In this document: piece after piece, positions 1-5,996 of the stretch
Numbering within the stretch: the first letter of the stretch is position 1
Layout of the letters: every line of letters starts with the position of its first letter
Assembly: GCA_035556515.1 (NCBI GenBank)
Contig: DATMEO010000134.1
Location: 1 to 22,964 of the forward strand
Direction: 5' to 3'
Length of the DNA stretch: 22,964 nt
Origin: Gaiellasilicea sp035556515
Lineage (GTDB): Bacteria > Actinomycetota > Thermoleophilia > Gaiellales > Gaiellaceae
Program-made: the position numbers and the translations under genes
The notes under the pieces: model-generated
Told to the model about the DNA's origin: nothing
Database searches by the model: none
What the model saw: the letters and a program-made list of their open reading frames with translations, nothing else

Positions 1-2
1 TC

Positions 3-773
3 AGCTCGGACGACCCGATCCGCGTCTTCCAGCAGTTCGCAACCGTCGATCTACTCTCGGGCGGCCGCGCCGAGATCATGGTCGGGCGCGGCTCGTTCAT
101 CGAGTCGTTCCCGCTCTTCGGCTACGACCTCGGCGACTACGACCGGCTCTTCGAGGAGAAGCTCGCGCGGCTCTTGAGGCTGCGCGAGGAGGTTAAGGGC
201 GTCTACCCGCGGCCGGTGCAGGAGCCGCTGCCGGTCTGGGTCGCCGTCGGCGGCACGCCGGAGTCCGCGTACCGGGCGGGCGCGCTCGGGCTGCCGATGG
301 CGCTCGCGATCATCGGCGGGATGCCTGAGCGGTTCGTCCCGTTCGCGGAGATCCACCGGCGCGCGGCGGTCGAGCACGGCCACGAGCCGCCGCCGCTCAG
401 CATCAACTCGCACGGGTTCGTCGGCGAGAGCTCGGAGCAGGCGGCCGAGGACTACTTCGTCCCGCTGAAGACGATGATGGACCGGATCGGCGCCGAGCGC
501 GGCTGGCGGCCGCTCGAGCGGCAGGACTACGACGCGGGGAGGACGCTGCGGGGCGCGACCGTCGTCGGCGACCCGGATGAGGTCGCGCGCAAGATCCTCT
601 ACCAGCACGAGCTCTTCCGGCACGACCGCTTCCTGATCCAGTTCACGGTCGGCTCGCTCCCGCACGAGAAGACGATGCGTGCGATCGAGTTGTTCGGGAC
701 AAAGGTGGCCCCGATCGTCCGGGAGACGGTCGCAGCGCGCCGCGTCGAAGCGCAAGTTGCTGACAGCAACTAA
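3..773 (+). CDS. LLM-class flavin-dependent oxidoreductase (5' partial)
   Basis: The reading frame is open from base 3, so the N-terminus lies outside the window; 256 residues are visible. The first Met in this frame (base 78) is not the true start, because the upstream residues (QQFATVDLLSGGRAEIMVGR) are typical family sequence. This motif and the following GSFIESFPLFGYDL segment are characteristic of the bacterial luciferase-like (TIM-barrel, FMN/F420-dependent) superfamily; VWVAVGGTPESAYRAGALGLP and a late NAD(P)-type GDPDEVARKI segment also fit. Such enzymes oxidise or monooxygenate small substrates in the cytoplasm; the substrate here cannot be told. The last five codons (VADSN) and the stop lie inside a repeated palindrome shared with the downstream intergenic region, so the C-terminus may have been altered by that element. 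It converges on the VOC gene. Confidence 0.88.
   Translation, partial: SSDDPIRVFQQFATVDLLSGGRAEIMVGRGSFIESFPLFGYDLGDYDRLFEEKLARLLRLREEVKGVYPRPVQEPLPVWVAVGGTPESAYRAGALGLPMALAIIGGMPERFVPFAEIHRRAAVEHGHEPPPLSINSHGFVGESSEQAAEDYFVPLKTMMDRIGAERGWRPLERQDYDAGRTLRGATVVGDPDEVARKILYQHELFRHDRFLIQFTVGSLPHEKTMRAIELFGTKVAPIVRETVAARRVEAQVADSN
755..773. repeat. 19-base repeat with 8-bp palindrome, copy 1
   Basis: The sequence agttgctgacagcaactaa occurs here and again at 823-841. It contains an 8-bp inverted repeat (agttgctg / cagcaact) around a single central a. This copy encodes the C-terminal residues and stop codon of the flavin oxidoreductase gene. Confidence 0.85.
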
Positions 774-812
774 GTCGCGCCGCCGCCTTCGCGTCGGGCG
801 TGGGGGTGTGTC

Positions 813-849
813 GAGTTGAGTTAGTTGCTGACAGCAACTAACTCAACTC
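813..849. terminator. Perfect 18-bp palindrome between convergent genes
   Basis: The left arm gagttgagttagttgctg (813-830) and the right arm (832-849) are exact reverse complements around one central a (831). The core (823-841) repeats the sequence at 755-773. It lies between the stops of two convergent genes and its right arm touches the VOC stop codon (848-850). A bidirectional terminator is the simplest reading, but there is no T-tract and the single-base centre is more like a protein-binding site or a mobile palindrome. Confidence 0.6.
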
Positions 850-1576
850 AGCGGTTGTGGTTCACGACCTCGACGTTGTTCCCGTCCGGGTCGAGCACGA
901 ACGCGGCGTAGTAGCCCTCGTGATAGACCGCGCGCTCGCCCGGAGGGCCGTTGTCGCGGTAGCCCGCCGCCGTCGCGTCGCGGTGGAAGCGGTCGACGGT
1001 CTCGTTGTCCGCCGCCGCGAAGGCGAGATGCACGTTCTCCGACGGCTCGGCGCCGACGACCACCGAGAAGGAGCCGCTGACGCAGGCGAACTGCGTCCGC
1101 CCGGCCGATTCGCTGCCGACGCGGAAGCCGGCGGCGGGGCCTACCGTCTCGTAGAAATTCGTCGCTGCATCCACGTCGGAAACGCGGATCCAGAGGTGGT
1201 CGACGTTGCCGCCGTTCCGCAGCGAGCCGTGATGGACGGCTTCGACGCTGTTTCCGTCCGGATCGAGCAGGAAGGCGCCGTAGTAGTCGTCGCTGTACTG
1301 CGGCCGCAGGCCCGGCTCGCCGTCGCTCTCGTAACCGGCGTCCGTGCCCGCCCGCCAGAACTCGTCGACGTGCCCTCGGGTCGGGGCGGCGAAGCCGATG
1401 TGGAGCCGGCGCGTCACCGGGCTCTCGCCGTCCGCCTGCGCGAGGGAGAAGTCGTCCCACTCGGCGAAGGTTCGCCCGCTGTGGGTCGCCTCGATTCCGA
1501 GCGTCCGCAACACGGTCTCGTAGAAGCGTTCCGATGCCTCGCGGCCCGAGACGCGGATCGTGACGTGATCGAACAC
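848..1576 (-). CDS. Two-domain VOC (glyoxalase/bleomycin-resistance fold) protein
   Basis: The product is 242 residues with two tandem vicinal-oxygen-chelate modules. The first opens with MFDHVTIRVS and carries RLHIGF and DPDGNSVEAVHH; the second opens with VDHLWIRVSD and carries NVHLAFAA and DPDGNNVEVVNH. The His near each start, the mid-domain His and the Glu of each GN-VE motif are the usual metal ligands, so metal binding is likely retained. The GTG at 1576 is chosen because family members begin directly at the FDHV strand; another GTG at 1603 would overlap the CGNR gene. It is the second gene of a probable operon with the CGNR regulator, 7 bases apart, which hints that the regulator controls it. 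The substrate (dioxygenase, lyase or resistance function) is unknown. Confidence 0.85.
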   Translation of the reverse strand: MFDHVTIRVSGREASERFYETVLRTLGIEATHSGRTFAEWDDFSLAQADGESPVTRRLHIGFAAPTRGHVDEFWRAGTDAGYESDGEPGLRPQYSDDYYGAFLLDPDGNSVEAVHHGSLRNGGNVDHLWIRVSDVDAATNFYETVGPAAGFRVGSESAGRTQFACVSGSFSVVVGAEPSENVHLAFAAADNETVDRFHRDATAAGYRDNGPPGERAVYHEGYYAAFVLDPDGNNVEVVNHNR

Positions 1577-1583
1577 GCGGACA

Positions 1584-2009
1584 TCATTGCGAAGCGCGTG
1601 CACGGTGCGCGCGGACACGCGCCCGGTCGCCGCACTGCGGCGTGCACCAGCGCTGCGTCCGGCTGCGGGTCGAGTCGAGGAAGTAGCGCCGGCACTCTTC
1701 GCACCGCTTGAGCCGGTCGGGGGCGCGGCGGAGGAGGGAGGCAAACGAGCCGGCCAACTCGCGATCGGGGTCGTCCGCGGTCGGACGCATGTCGATCGCG
1801 TAGCGCCCTTCGCCCCCGTCCACGAGCCGCGCCGTCACGGGCGTGCGCGCGAGCAGCTCGTTCAGCTCCGCCAGCTGCGCCGCGTCGAGCATTCGCCCGG
1901 CGGCCACCGTCTCGGCGAGGCGACGCAGCAGCTGCGGGCCCTCACCGTCCCCGTTCAGGAACGCGACGAGGGCCACGTCGAAGTCGTTCAGGCCTTGACC
2001 GAGCTTCAT
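1584..2009 (-). CDS. CGNR zinc-finger (ABATE-type) transcriptional regulator
   Basis: The product is 141 residues. The N-terminal part is the short ABATE-like ligand or stress domain. The C-terminal part is a CGNR zinc finger: C103 and C106 in RCEECRRYFLD, then C122 and C126 in RWCTPQCGDRARVRAHRAR. The family signature CGNR reads CGDR here, an Asn-to-Asp change, but all four zinc cysteines are present. These proteins are presumed DNA-binding regulators. It lies directly upstream of the VOC gene and diverges from the M23 peptidase gene, with 26 bases between the start codons. An AGGCGAG stretch three bases before the ATG is a possible ribosome-binding site. The protein is shorter than many family members (about 180-200 residues), mostly in the N-terminal domain. 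Confidence 0.85.
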   Translation of the reverse strand: MKLGQGLNDFDVALVAFLNGDGEGPQLLRRLAETVAAGRMLDAAQLAELNELLARTPVTARLVDGGEGRYAIDMRPTADDPDRELAGSFASLLRRAPDRLKRCEECRRYFLDSTRSRTQRWCTPQCGDRARVRAHRARASQ

Positions 2010-2018
2010 CGTCTCGCC

Positions 2019-2025
2019 TATGGTA
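2019..2025. promoter_or_regulatory. Candidate shared bidirectional -10 box
   Basis: The 26-base gap between divergent starts holds tatggta. Read forward it gives TATGGT, 11 bases before the M23 GTG start; read in reverse it gives TACCAT, 10 bases before the CGNR ATG. Both fit TANNNT. There is room for only one overlapping -10, and the M23 gene has no clear Shine-Dalgarno sequence. Confidence 0.45.
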
Positions 2026-2035
2026 ACGCTCTACA

Positions 2036-3298
2036 GTGAAAAAGACCATTACAACGTTCGCGGTCCTGCTCGCCCTCGGCGGCGCCGCAGCCGCCGCGGC
2101 CGACCCGCCCGCGCGGCTGCTCTCGTTCTATCCGCAAGCCGGCATCATCGGCCAGGACCTCTACGTCACCAGCTTCGTCGATCTCGACGAGGGCCCGGGT
2201 GTCCGCGACTACGCCTGCGGCGGCCACAGCTACGACGGGCACACGGGGATCGACTCGATGATCCGGAGCTTTCGCGAGGTCAGGATCGGCGTGCCGGTCT
2301 TCGCCGCGCTCGACGGGCGCGTGCTCAGCGTCCAGCAGGGCGTCGGCGGCGACCTCAACTGGGGCCCGACCGTCTCCAACTTCGACAACCACGTCATTCT
2401 CGACCACGGCGGCGAGCAGCAGTCCGTCTACGGACATCTCGCCGGCAAGAGCATCACCGTCAAGAAGGGGCAGTGGGTCGCGGCTGGGACCCAGATCGGG
2501 CTGACGGCATCGAGCGGGAACTCGAGCTGGCCGCACCTCCACTTCACCGTCCGCCAGAGCTTCGCGCCGTATGAGCCGTTTGTCGGCGCGTGCGGAGCAA
2601 CGGCCGGCTGGGCGCGGCAACCCCCGATCCCCGAGGACGCCTGGGTCGCCGACGTCGCGCTGAGCGCCAAGGCCTTCGCCGGCAAAGCCGATCTTCCGTA
2701 TGACGAAGCCGTTCGCACCGGCACGTTCGTTCGCGGCGTCCGGTTTGTGAACGTCCGGATCGAGGTGCGCAACGTCGCCGCGGCCGGACCGGGGAGGCTG
2801 TCGATCCGGAGGCCGGACGGCACCATCGCCTACGCCGGTGCGCTCTCGGCGTCGGGCTCCCGCGCCGGGTCGGCGAAGCGCCGCCTGAAGCTGAGCCTCG
2901 CGCAGCTCGGCCGCTGGCGCCTGGAGTACGAGCTCGGCGGGAAGATCGTCGCCGAGGCGCCGTTCGACGTCGTCGCGACGCAGAAGCGCGTCGGCAACCG
3001 CGCGCCCAACGCGGTCGCGGCGTCGCTCGAGCCGGCATCGCCGCGTGCGGGTGAGGTGGTCGTCTGCAGGGTGGCGACGTCACTGGTGACCGAGGATCCC
3101 GACTTCGAGATCGTCCGCTACCGCTACAGCTGGCGCTCCGGCGGCCGGCTCGTCCGCCAGGTGACGAGCGCAGCGCTCTCGGACGCGCTCCGGAACGACG
3201 CGGCACGTCCGGGCGAGACGCTCACCTGCGAGGTGACGCCTTCGGACGGCAGGCTCCGCGGACCATCCGCGACCGCCGGCGCGACGCTGCCGACCTAG
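2036..3298 (+). CDS. Secreted M23 (LytM-type) peptidoglycan metallopeptidase with C-terminal beta domains
   Basis: The product is 420 residues, starting at a GTG (MKKTITTF...). Residues 1-22 form a signal peptide (two Lys, an Ala/Leu-rich core, AAA-D cleavage region). The M23 domain covers about 60-175 with the full zinc and catalytic set: H69 and D73 in GHTGID, H134 in VYGHL, and H167/H169 in WPHLHF. This family hydrolyses peptidoglycan cross-bridges outside the membrane. C61 and C186 could form a disulfide. The second half (about 200-420) lacks catalytic motifs; its last 100 residues, with DPDFEIVRYRYSW and two Cys, look like an Ig/PKD-type beta domain, possibly for wall or surface binding. 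It diverges from the CGNR gene and converges on a small membrane protein gene. Confidence 0.88.
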   Translation: MKKTITTFAVLLALGGAAAAAADPPARLLSFYPQAGIIGQDLYVTSFVDLDEGPGVRDYACGGHSYDGHTGIDSMIRSFREVRIGVPVFAALDGRVLSVQQGVGGDLNWGPTVSNFDNHVILDHGGEQQSVYGHLAGKSITVKKGQWVAAGTQIGLTASSGNSSWPHLHFTVRQSFAPYEPFVGACGATAGWARQPPIPEDAWVADVALSAKAFAGKADLPYDEAVRTGTFVRGVRFVNVRIEVRNVAAAGPGRLSIRRPDGTIAYAGALSASGSRAGSAKRRLKLSLAQLGRWRLEYELGGKIVAEAPFDVVATQKRVGNRAPNAVAASLEPASPRAGEVVVCRVATSLVTEDPDFEIVRYRYSWRSGGRLVRQVTSAALSDALRNDAARPGETLTCEVTPSDGRLRGPSATAGATLPT

Positions 3299-3308
3299 AG
3301 GTAACGGA

Positions 3309-3326
3309 GCCCGGCCGCAACCGGGC
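3309..3326. terminator. Hairpin between convergent genes
   Basis: A GC-rich stem, gcccgg / ccgggc, with a six-base loop lies in the 36-base gap between the stops of the M23 gene (+) and the small membrane protein gene (-). It is probably a bidirectional terminator. No T-run is seen. Confidence 0.55.
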
Positions 3327-3334
3327 CCCGCCGG

Positions 3335-3574
3335 TCAGAGGTCGTTCGACGCGCCCTGGTCCTTGTTCGGGCAGTCGTGGTCGCCGGAGAAGCCGGCGTA
3401 CCCGCCCTGCGCCTTCGAGGCCTGGGTCTTGGCCGCGGGAGCCTTCGCCGCCGGCTTCGCAGCCGGTGAGGAGCCTCCCGCAACCGCCATCGTCGCCCAG
3501 ATCGCCGCGAGCAGAATCACTCCTGCGAGCGCGACGAGCAAGGGGAAACGACGTGTCTTCGGTGCCTCTTCCAT
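3335..3574 (-). CDS. Small single-pass membrane protein, unknown function
   Basis: The product is 79 residues. The ATG at 3574 is chosen because AAGGAGG lies immediately upstream (three-base spacer); a longer frame from 3613 would ignore it. The layout is a short charged N-terminus (MEEAPKTRRF), one hydrophobic helix (about 11-33), an Ala/Lys/Pro-rich linker (about 36-56) and a distinct hydrophilic tail, GYAGFSGDHDCPNKDQ, with a single Cys. The positive N-terminus and the helix suggest a signal anchor with the tail outside. The Ala/Lys linker resembles wall-spanning linkers of exported actinobacterial proteins. I do not recognise the family. It lies 65 bases downstream of yqgE on the same strand and faces an M23 peptidase gene, so an envelope role is possible but unproven. 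Confidence 0.7.
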   Translation of the reverse strand: MEEAPKTRRFPLLVALAGVILLAAIWATMAVAGGSSPAAKPAAKAPAAKTQASKAQGGYAGFSGDHDCPNKDQGASNDL

Positions 3575-3639
3575 GGGCCTCCTTCCGTCGAGTGCCCACC
3601 TGGAGTGAATCACGCCGCGGTCAAGATCGCGTCAAAGCC

Positions 3640-4170
3640 TCAGTTCAAGGAGGGGTCCGGCGGCATCAGCGAGAGCAGCGCATAGGGGCCTCCCTGGCGG
3701 CGCAGCACCGCACTCCAGAGCCCATCCGGGTCGTCGCTGAAGAGGTCGTCGGGCTCGGCGGGGAGGACCAGCCACGATTCCTCCTCGAGCTCGCTCTCGA
3801 GTTGGCCGGCGCTCCAGCCCGCGTAGCCGACGAAAACCCGGCCGCGCAGGACGGAGACGTCGGGCTCCTGGACGAAGCCGACGGCGCCGAAGAGGATCTC
3901 GGACGCATCGTCGGGGTCGTCGAGCTCAGCTACCGCGAGCACCGACCCGGTCGAGACGGGGCCGCCCACGTACACCGGCTCCTCCTCGCCCGCGATCGGG
4001 GACAGCTCCGGGACCGCGTCGCCGACCGAGGTCTCCGTCGGCCGGTTCAGGACGAGCCCCATCGCGCCGTCCTCGCCGTGCTCGGCGATCAGCACGACCG
4101 TGCGGTGGAAGTTCGGATCGCTGAGGATCGGTGCGGCCACCAGCAGCTGCCCGCGCAGCGTCTCGCTCAT
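3640..4170 (-). CDS. yqgE: YqgE/AlgH family protein (DUF179)
   Basis: The product is 176 residues, close to the usual family length. It begins with the signature LRGQLLVAAPILSDPNFHRTVV, followed by HGEDGAMGLVLNRP, VYVGGPVS, FVGYAGWSAGQLESE and WLVLPA, all in canonical order. The family is widespread and cytoplasmic, and its biochemical role is not settled; AlgH was named from alginate regulation in Pseudomonas, which should not be carried over here. The ATG is supported by the family N-terminus and by a TACGGT box six bases upstream, suggesting a leaderless transcript. It lies 76 bases downstream of the substrate-binding protein gene and its terminator-like hairpin, so it is probably transcribed separately. 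Confidence 0.92.
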   Translation of the reverse strand: MSETLRGQLLVAAPILSDPNFHRTVVLIAEHGEDGAMGLVLNRPTETSVGDAVPELSPIAGEEEPVYVGGPVSTGSVLAVAELDDPDDASEILFGAVGFVQEPDVSVLRGRVFVGYAGWSAGQLESELEEESWLVLPAEPDDLFSDDPDGLWSAVLRRQGGPYALLSLMPPDPSLN

Positions 4171-4176
4171 CGAGGA

Positions 4177-4182
4177 ACCGTA
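4177..4182 (-). promoter_or_regulatory. Candidate leaderless -10 box for yqgE
   Basis: On the minus strand TACGGT is followed by six bases and then the yqgE ATG (4170). The spacing puts the transcription start at or next to the start codon. There is no Shine-Dalgarno sequence at the usual distance and no convincing -35. Confidence 0.5.
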
Positions 4183-4191
4183 TCGCCCTTG

Positions 4192-4227
4192 GAGCGGGGG
4201 CGGGGGCCAGCGAGCCAGCCCCCGCTC
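4192..4227 (-). terminator. Strong GC-rich hairpin after the substrate-binding protein gene
   Basis: The arms gagcgggggc (4192-4201) and gcccccgctc (4218-4227) pair perfectly over 10 bp around a 16-base loop, 19 bases beyond the stop codon at 4247. A transcription terminator is likely, although no T-run follows. Confidence 0.6.
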
Positions 4228-4246
4228 GGGGCGTTTGCTGCGTCCT

Positions 4247-5902
4247 CTACTTGATCGCGAGCGCGTTCATGATCGCGCCGCCGTAGACCGGGTGGAACAG
4301 GTAGTTCGTGACGCGCGACGAGATGAACTCGCGAACGTTGCCGTTCGAGAGCGGCGCCCACGGAGCGGCGTTCTTCATCATGTCGACGTCGAGCTTCCCG
4401 TACGCGTCATAGCGGGCTGCGCCCGAGAGCTTCGACGCGTCGGTCATCAGCTTGTTGTACTTGGGGCTGTTCAGGTACGAGTAGTTCGAGTTGTTCGCCT
4501 CCTGGATGTTCTGCCCGTCGAGCAGCACGTTGATGAAGTCGAACGGGTCGGGGTAGTCGGCGAACCAGGCGATCAGGAACATGTCGAAGTCGGAGCCGCG
4601 AGTGCCGGCAGTGCGCAACGCGACCGCGAACGGCTGCGGCTTCAGCGTCACGCTGAGCCCGATCTGCTCGAGGTTGTACTTGAGGATCTGGGCGCGGGCG
4701 ACGGACGTCGGGCTCGTCGTGTAGAGGAGCGTGATGTCGTCCTTCGCCCCGTTCGCGAGCGCACGGCCGCGGACCGGATTCGCACCCTTGATCGGGTAGA
4801 GCGCCACATCGCGGAAGCCCTGCATGTTCGGCGGCAGGATCTGGTCGGTCCGCTTCCCCGCGTACTTGCCCGCGACGCGGAGCAGTGAGGGCCGGTCGAT
4901 CGCGTGGTTGACGGCCTTGCGCAAATTGACCTTCCCGAGCGCGGGCCGCGACGCGTTCAGGGCCAGATACGTCGTGTTGATGCCGGTGTTGACGAAGTAA
5001 CGGCCATTGCCGCCCTTCCCGACACCGTGCTGGCGCGAGAGATCGTCGTGCGCCGTCGGCGGGAGGCCGAACTGGTCGTAGTCGATCTGGCCGGCACGCA
5101 CCTGGAGCAGGCTCTGGTTGACGTCCGTATTCGTCGAGATCACGATCCGGTCCGCGTTCGCAGGCCGGTTGCCCTTGTAGAAGCGGTTCCGCTCCAGCAC
5201 GACCTGGCTTCCGACCGCGCGGCTGGCGATTCGATACGGGCCGGCCGACGGGTAGACGCTGATCCCCTTGCTGTCGATCGCCATGCTCGGCTTCACGGCC
5301 GCGAAGAACGGCATCGCGATCTCGGCGAGGAAGGTCGGGTTCGCCCGCTTCAGCCGGATCGTCAGGACCTGTCCGTTCGCAGACACACCGGCCACGGAGC
5401 CTGCCTTGCCTGCGTTCCGCTCGTCCGCACCGACGACGTCGTGCATGAACGCGATCGCAGGGGAGCCCTGCTCCTGGCTCGCCGCACGCTCGAACGCGCG
5501 CTTGAATGCCGCTGCGGTCACCCCCGAGCCGTCGCTGAAGCGCAGGCCGGACTTGATCGTGAACGTGTACGTACGTCCGTCACGGGACACGCGCGGGAAC
5601 CCGGCGGCCGCGTCGGGGATGAGCCGCGAGCCTTCGGGCGCCGGCTTGTCCGGATAGTTGAGGAGCATCAGGTTGGTCATGTAGAGCACCTGCCAGCCGG
5701 GGGCCTCGTAGGAGAGCGCCGGGTCGAGGTACTCGAAGTCGGTCGTGGAGAGGTTGATGCGGAGCGTGCCGCCGCGTTTCGCCTCCGAGCCGCCGGCTTG
5801 GGCTGGTCCCGCGCTCGAGGCGGAGCTCGCGAACGCTGAACCGACGAGCAGGCTTGCCCCGATCACCGTCGCGGCGAGCGCGGGCAAAAGCTTCTTCTGC
5901 AT
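4247..5902 (-). CDS. ABC transporter substrate-binding protein, family 5 (peptide/nickel type)
   Basis: The product is 551 residues, the usual size for the SBP_bac_5 (DppA/OppA-like) family. A Sec-type signal peptide (KK, then an Ala/Leu core, SAFA-S) covers about residues 1-25. The mature start KRGGTLRINLSTTDFEYLDPALSY and the later YTFTIKSGLRFSDGSGVTAAAFKRAF are family hallmarks, as are the central LRKAVNHAIDRPSLL and the C-terminal WFADYPDPFDFINVLLDG. It should capture oligopeptides or similar solutes outside the membrane. Two oddities: there is no lipobox Cys after the signal peptide, although Gram-positive-type binding proteins are usually lipoproteins, and no permease or ATPase genes adjoin it. 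A GAAAGGGA ribosome site lies nine bases before the ATG. The ligand cannot be inferred. Confidence 0.92.
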   Translation of the reverse strand: MQKKLLPALAATVIGASLLVGSAFASSASSAGPAQAGGSEAKRGGTLRINLSTTDFEYLDPALSYEAPGWQVLYMTNLMLLNYPDKPAPEGSRLIPDAAAGFPRVSRDGRTYTFTIKSGLRFSDGSGVTAAAFKRAFERAASQEQGSPAIAFMHDVVGADERNAGKAGSVAGVSANGQVLTIRLKRANPTFLAEIAMPFFAAVKPSMAIDSKGISVYPSAGPYRIASRAVGSQVVLERNRFYKGNRPANADRIVISTNTDVNQSLLQVRAGQIDYDQFGLPPTAHDDLSRQHGVGKGGNGRYFVNTGINTTYLALNASRPALGKVNLRKAVNHAIDRPSLLRVAGKYAGKRTDQILPPNMQGFRDVALYPIKGANPVRGRALANGAKDDITLLYTTSPTSVARAQILKYNLEQIGLSVTLKPQPFAVALRTAGTRGSDFDMFLIAWFADYPDPFDFINVLLDGQNIQEANNSNYSYLNSPKYNKLMTDASKLSGAARYDAYGKLDVDMMKNAAPWAPLSNGNVREFISSRVTNYLFHPVYGGAIMNALAIK

Positions 5903-5925
5903 CGGGCTTGTCCCTTTCGGTCGCG

Positions 5926-5942
5926 GGCCGCCGACGGCGGCC
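5926..5942 (-). promoter_or_regulatory. Palindrome in the leader of the substrate-binding protein gene
   Basis: The sequence ggccgccgacggcggcc is a perfect 8-bp palindrome with one central base, 24 bases upstream of the ATG at 5902 and next to the ribosome-binding site. It could be an operator or an mRNA hairpin; a chance GC-rich palindrome is also possible. Confidence 0.3.
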
Positions 5943-5975
5943 GTGTCCCTTCAGGGCATAAGACGGTCGAACAGA

Positions 5976-5994
5976 AGTTTAGTTAGAGTAAACT
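5976..5994 (-). terminator. AT-rich hairpin just after the histidine kinase gene
   Basis: The arms agttta and taaact flank a seven-base loop, ending three bases from the kinase stop codon (5997-5999). This is one of the few AT-rich spots in the window. It may end kinase transcription or be part of the promoter region of the downstream substrate-binding protein gene. Confidence 0.3.
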
Positions 5995-5996
5995 AC

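Noticed and set aside
848..1744. The longer 298-residue version of the VOC protein
   Set aside because: The extra N-terminal residues are antisense-like low-complexity sequence overlapping the CGNR gene on the same strand; the VOC fold begins at the GTG at 1576.
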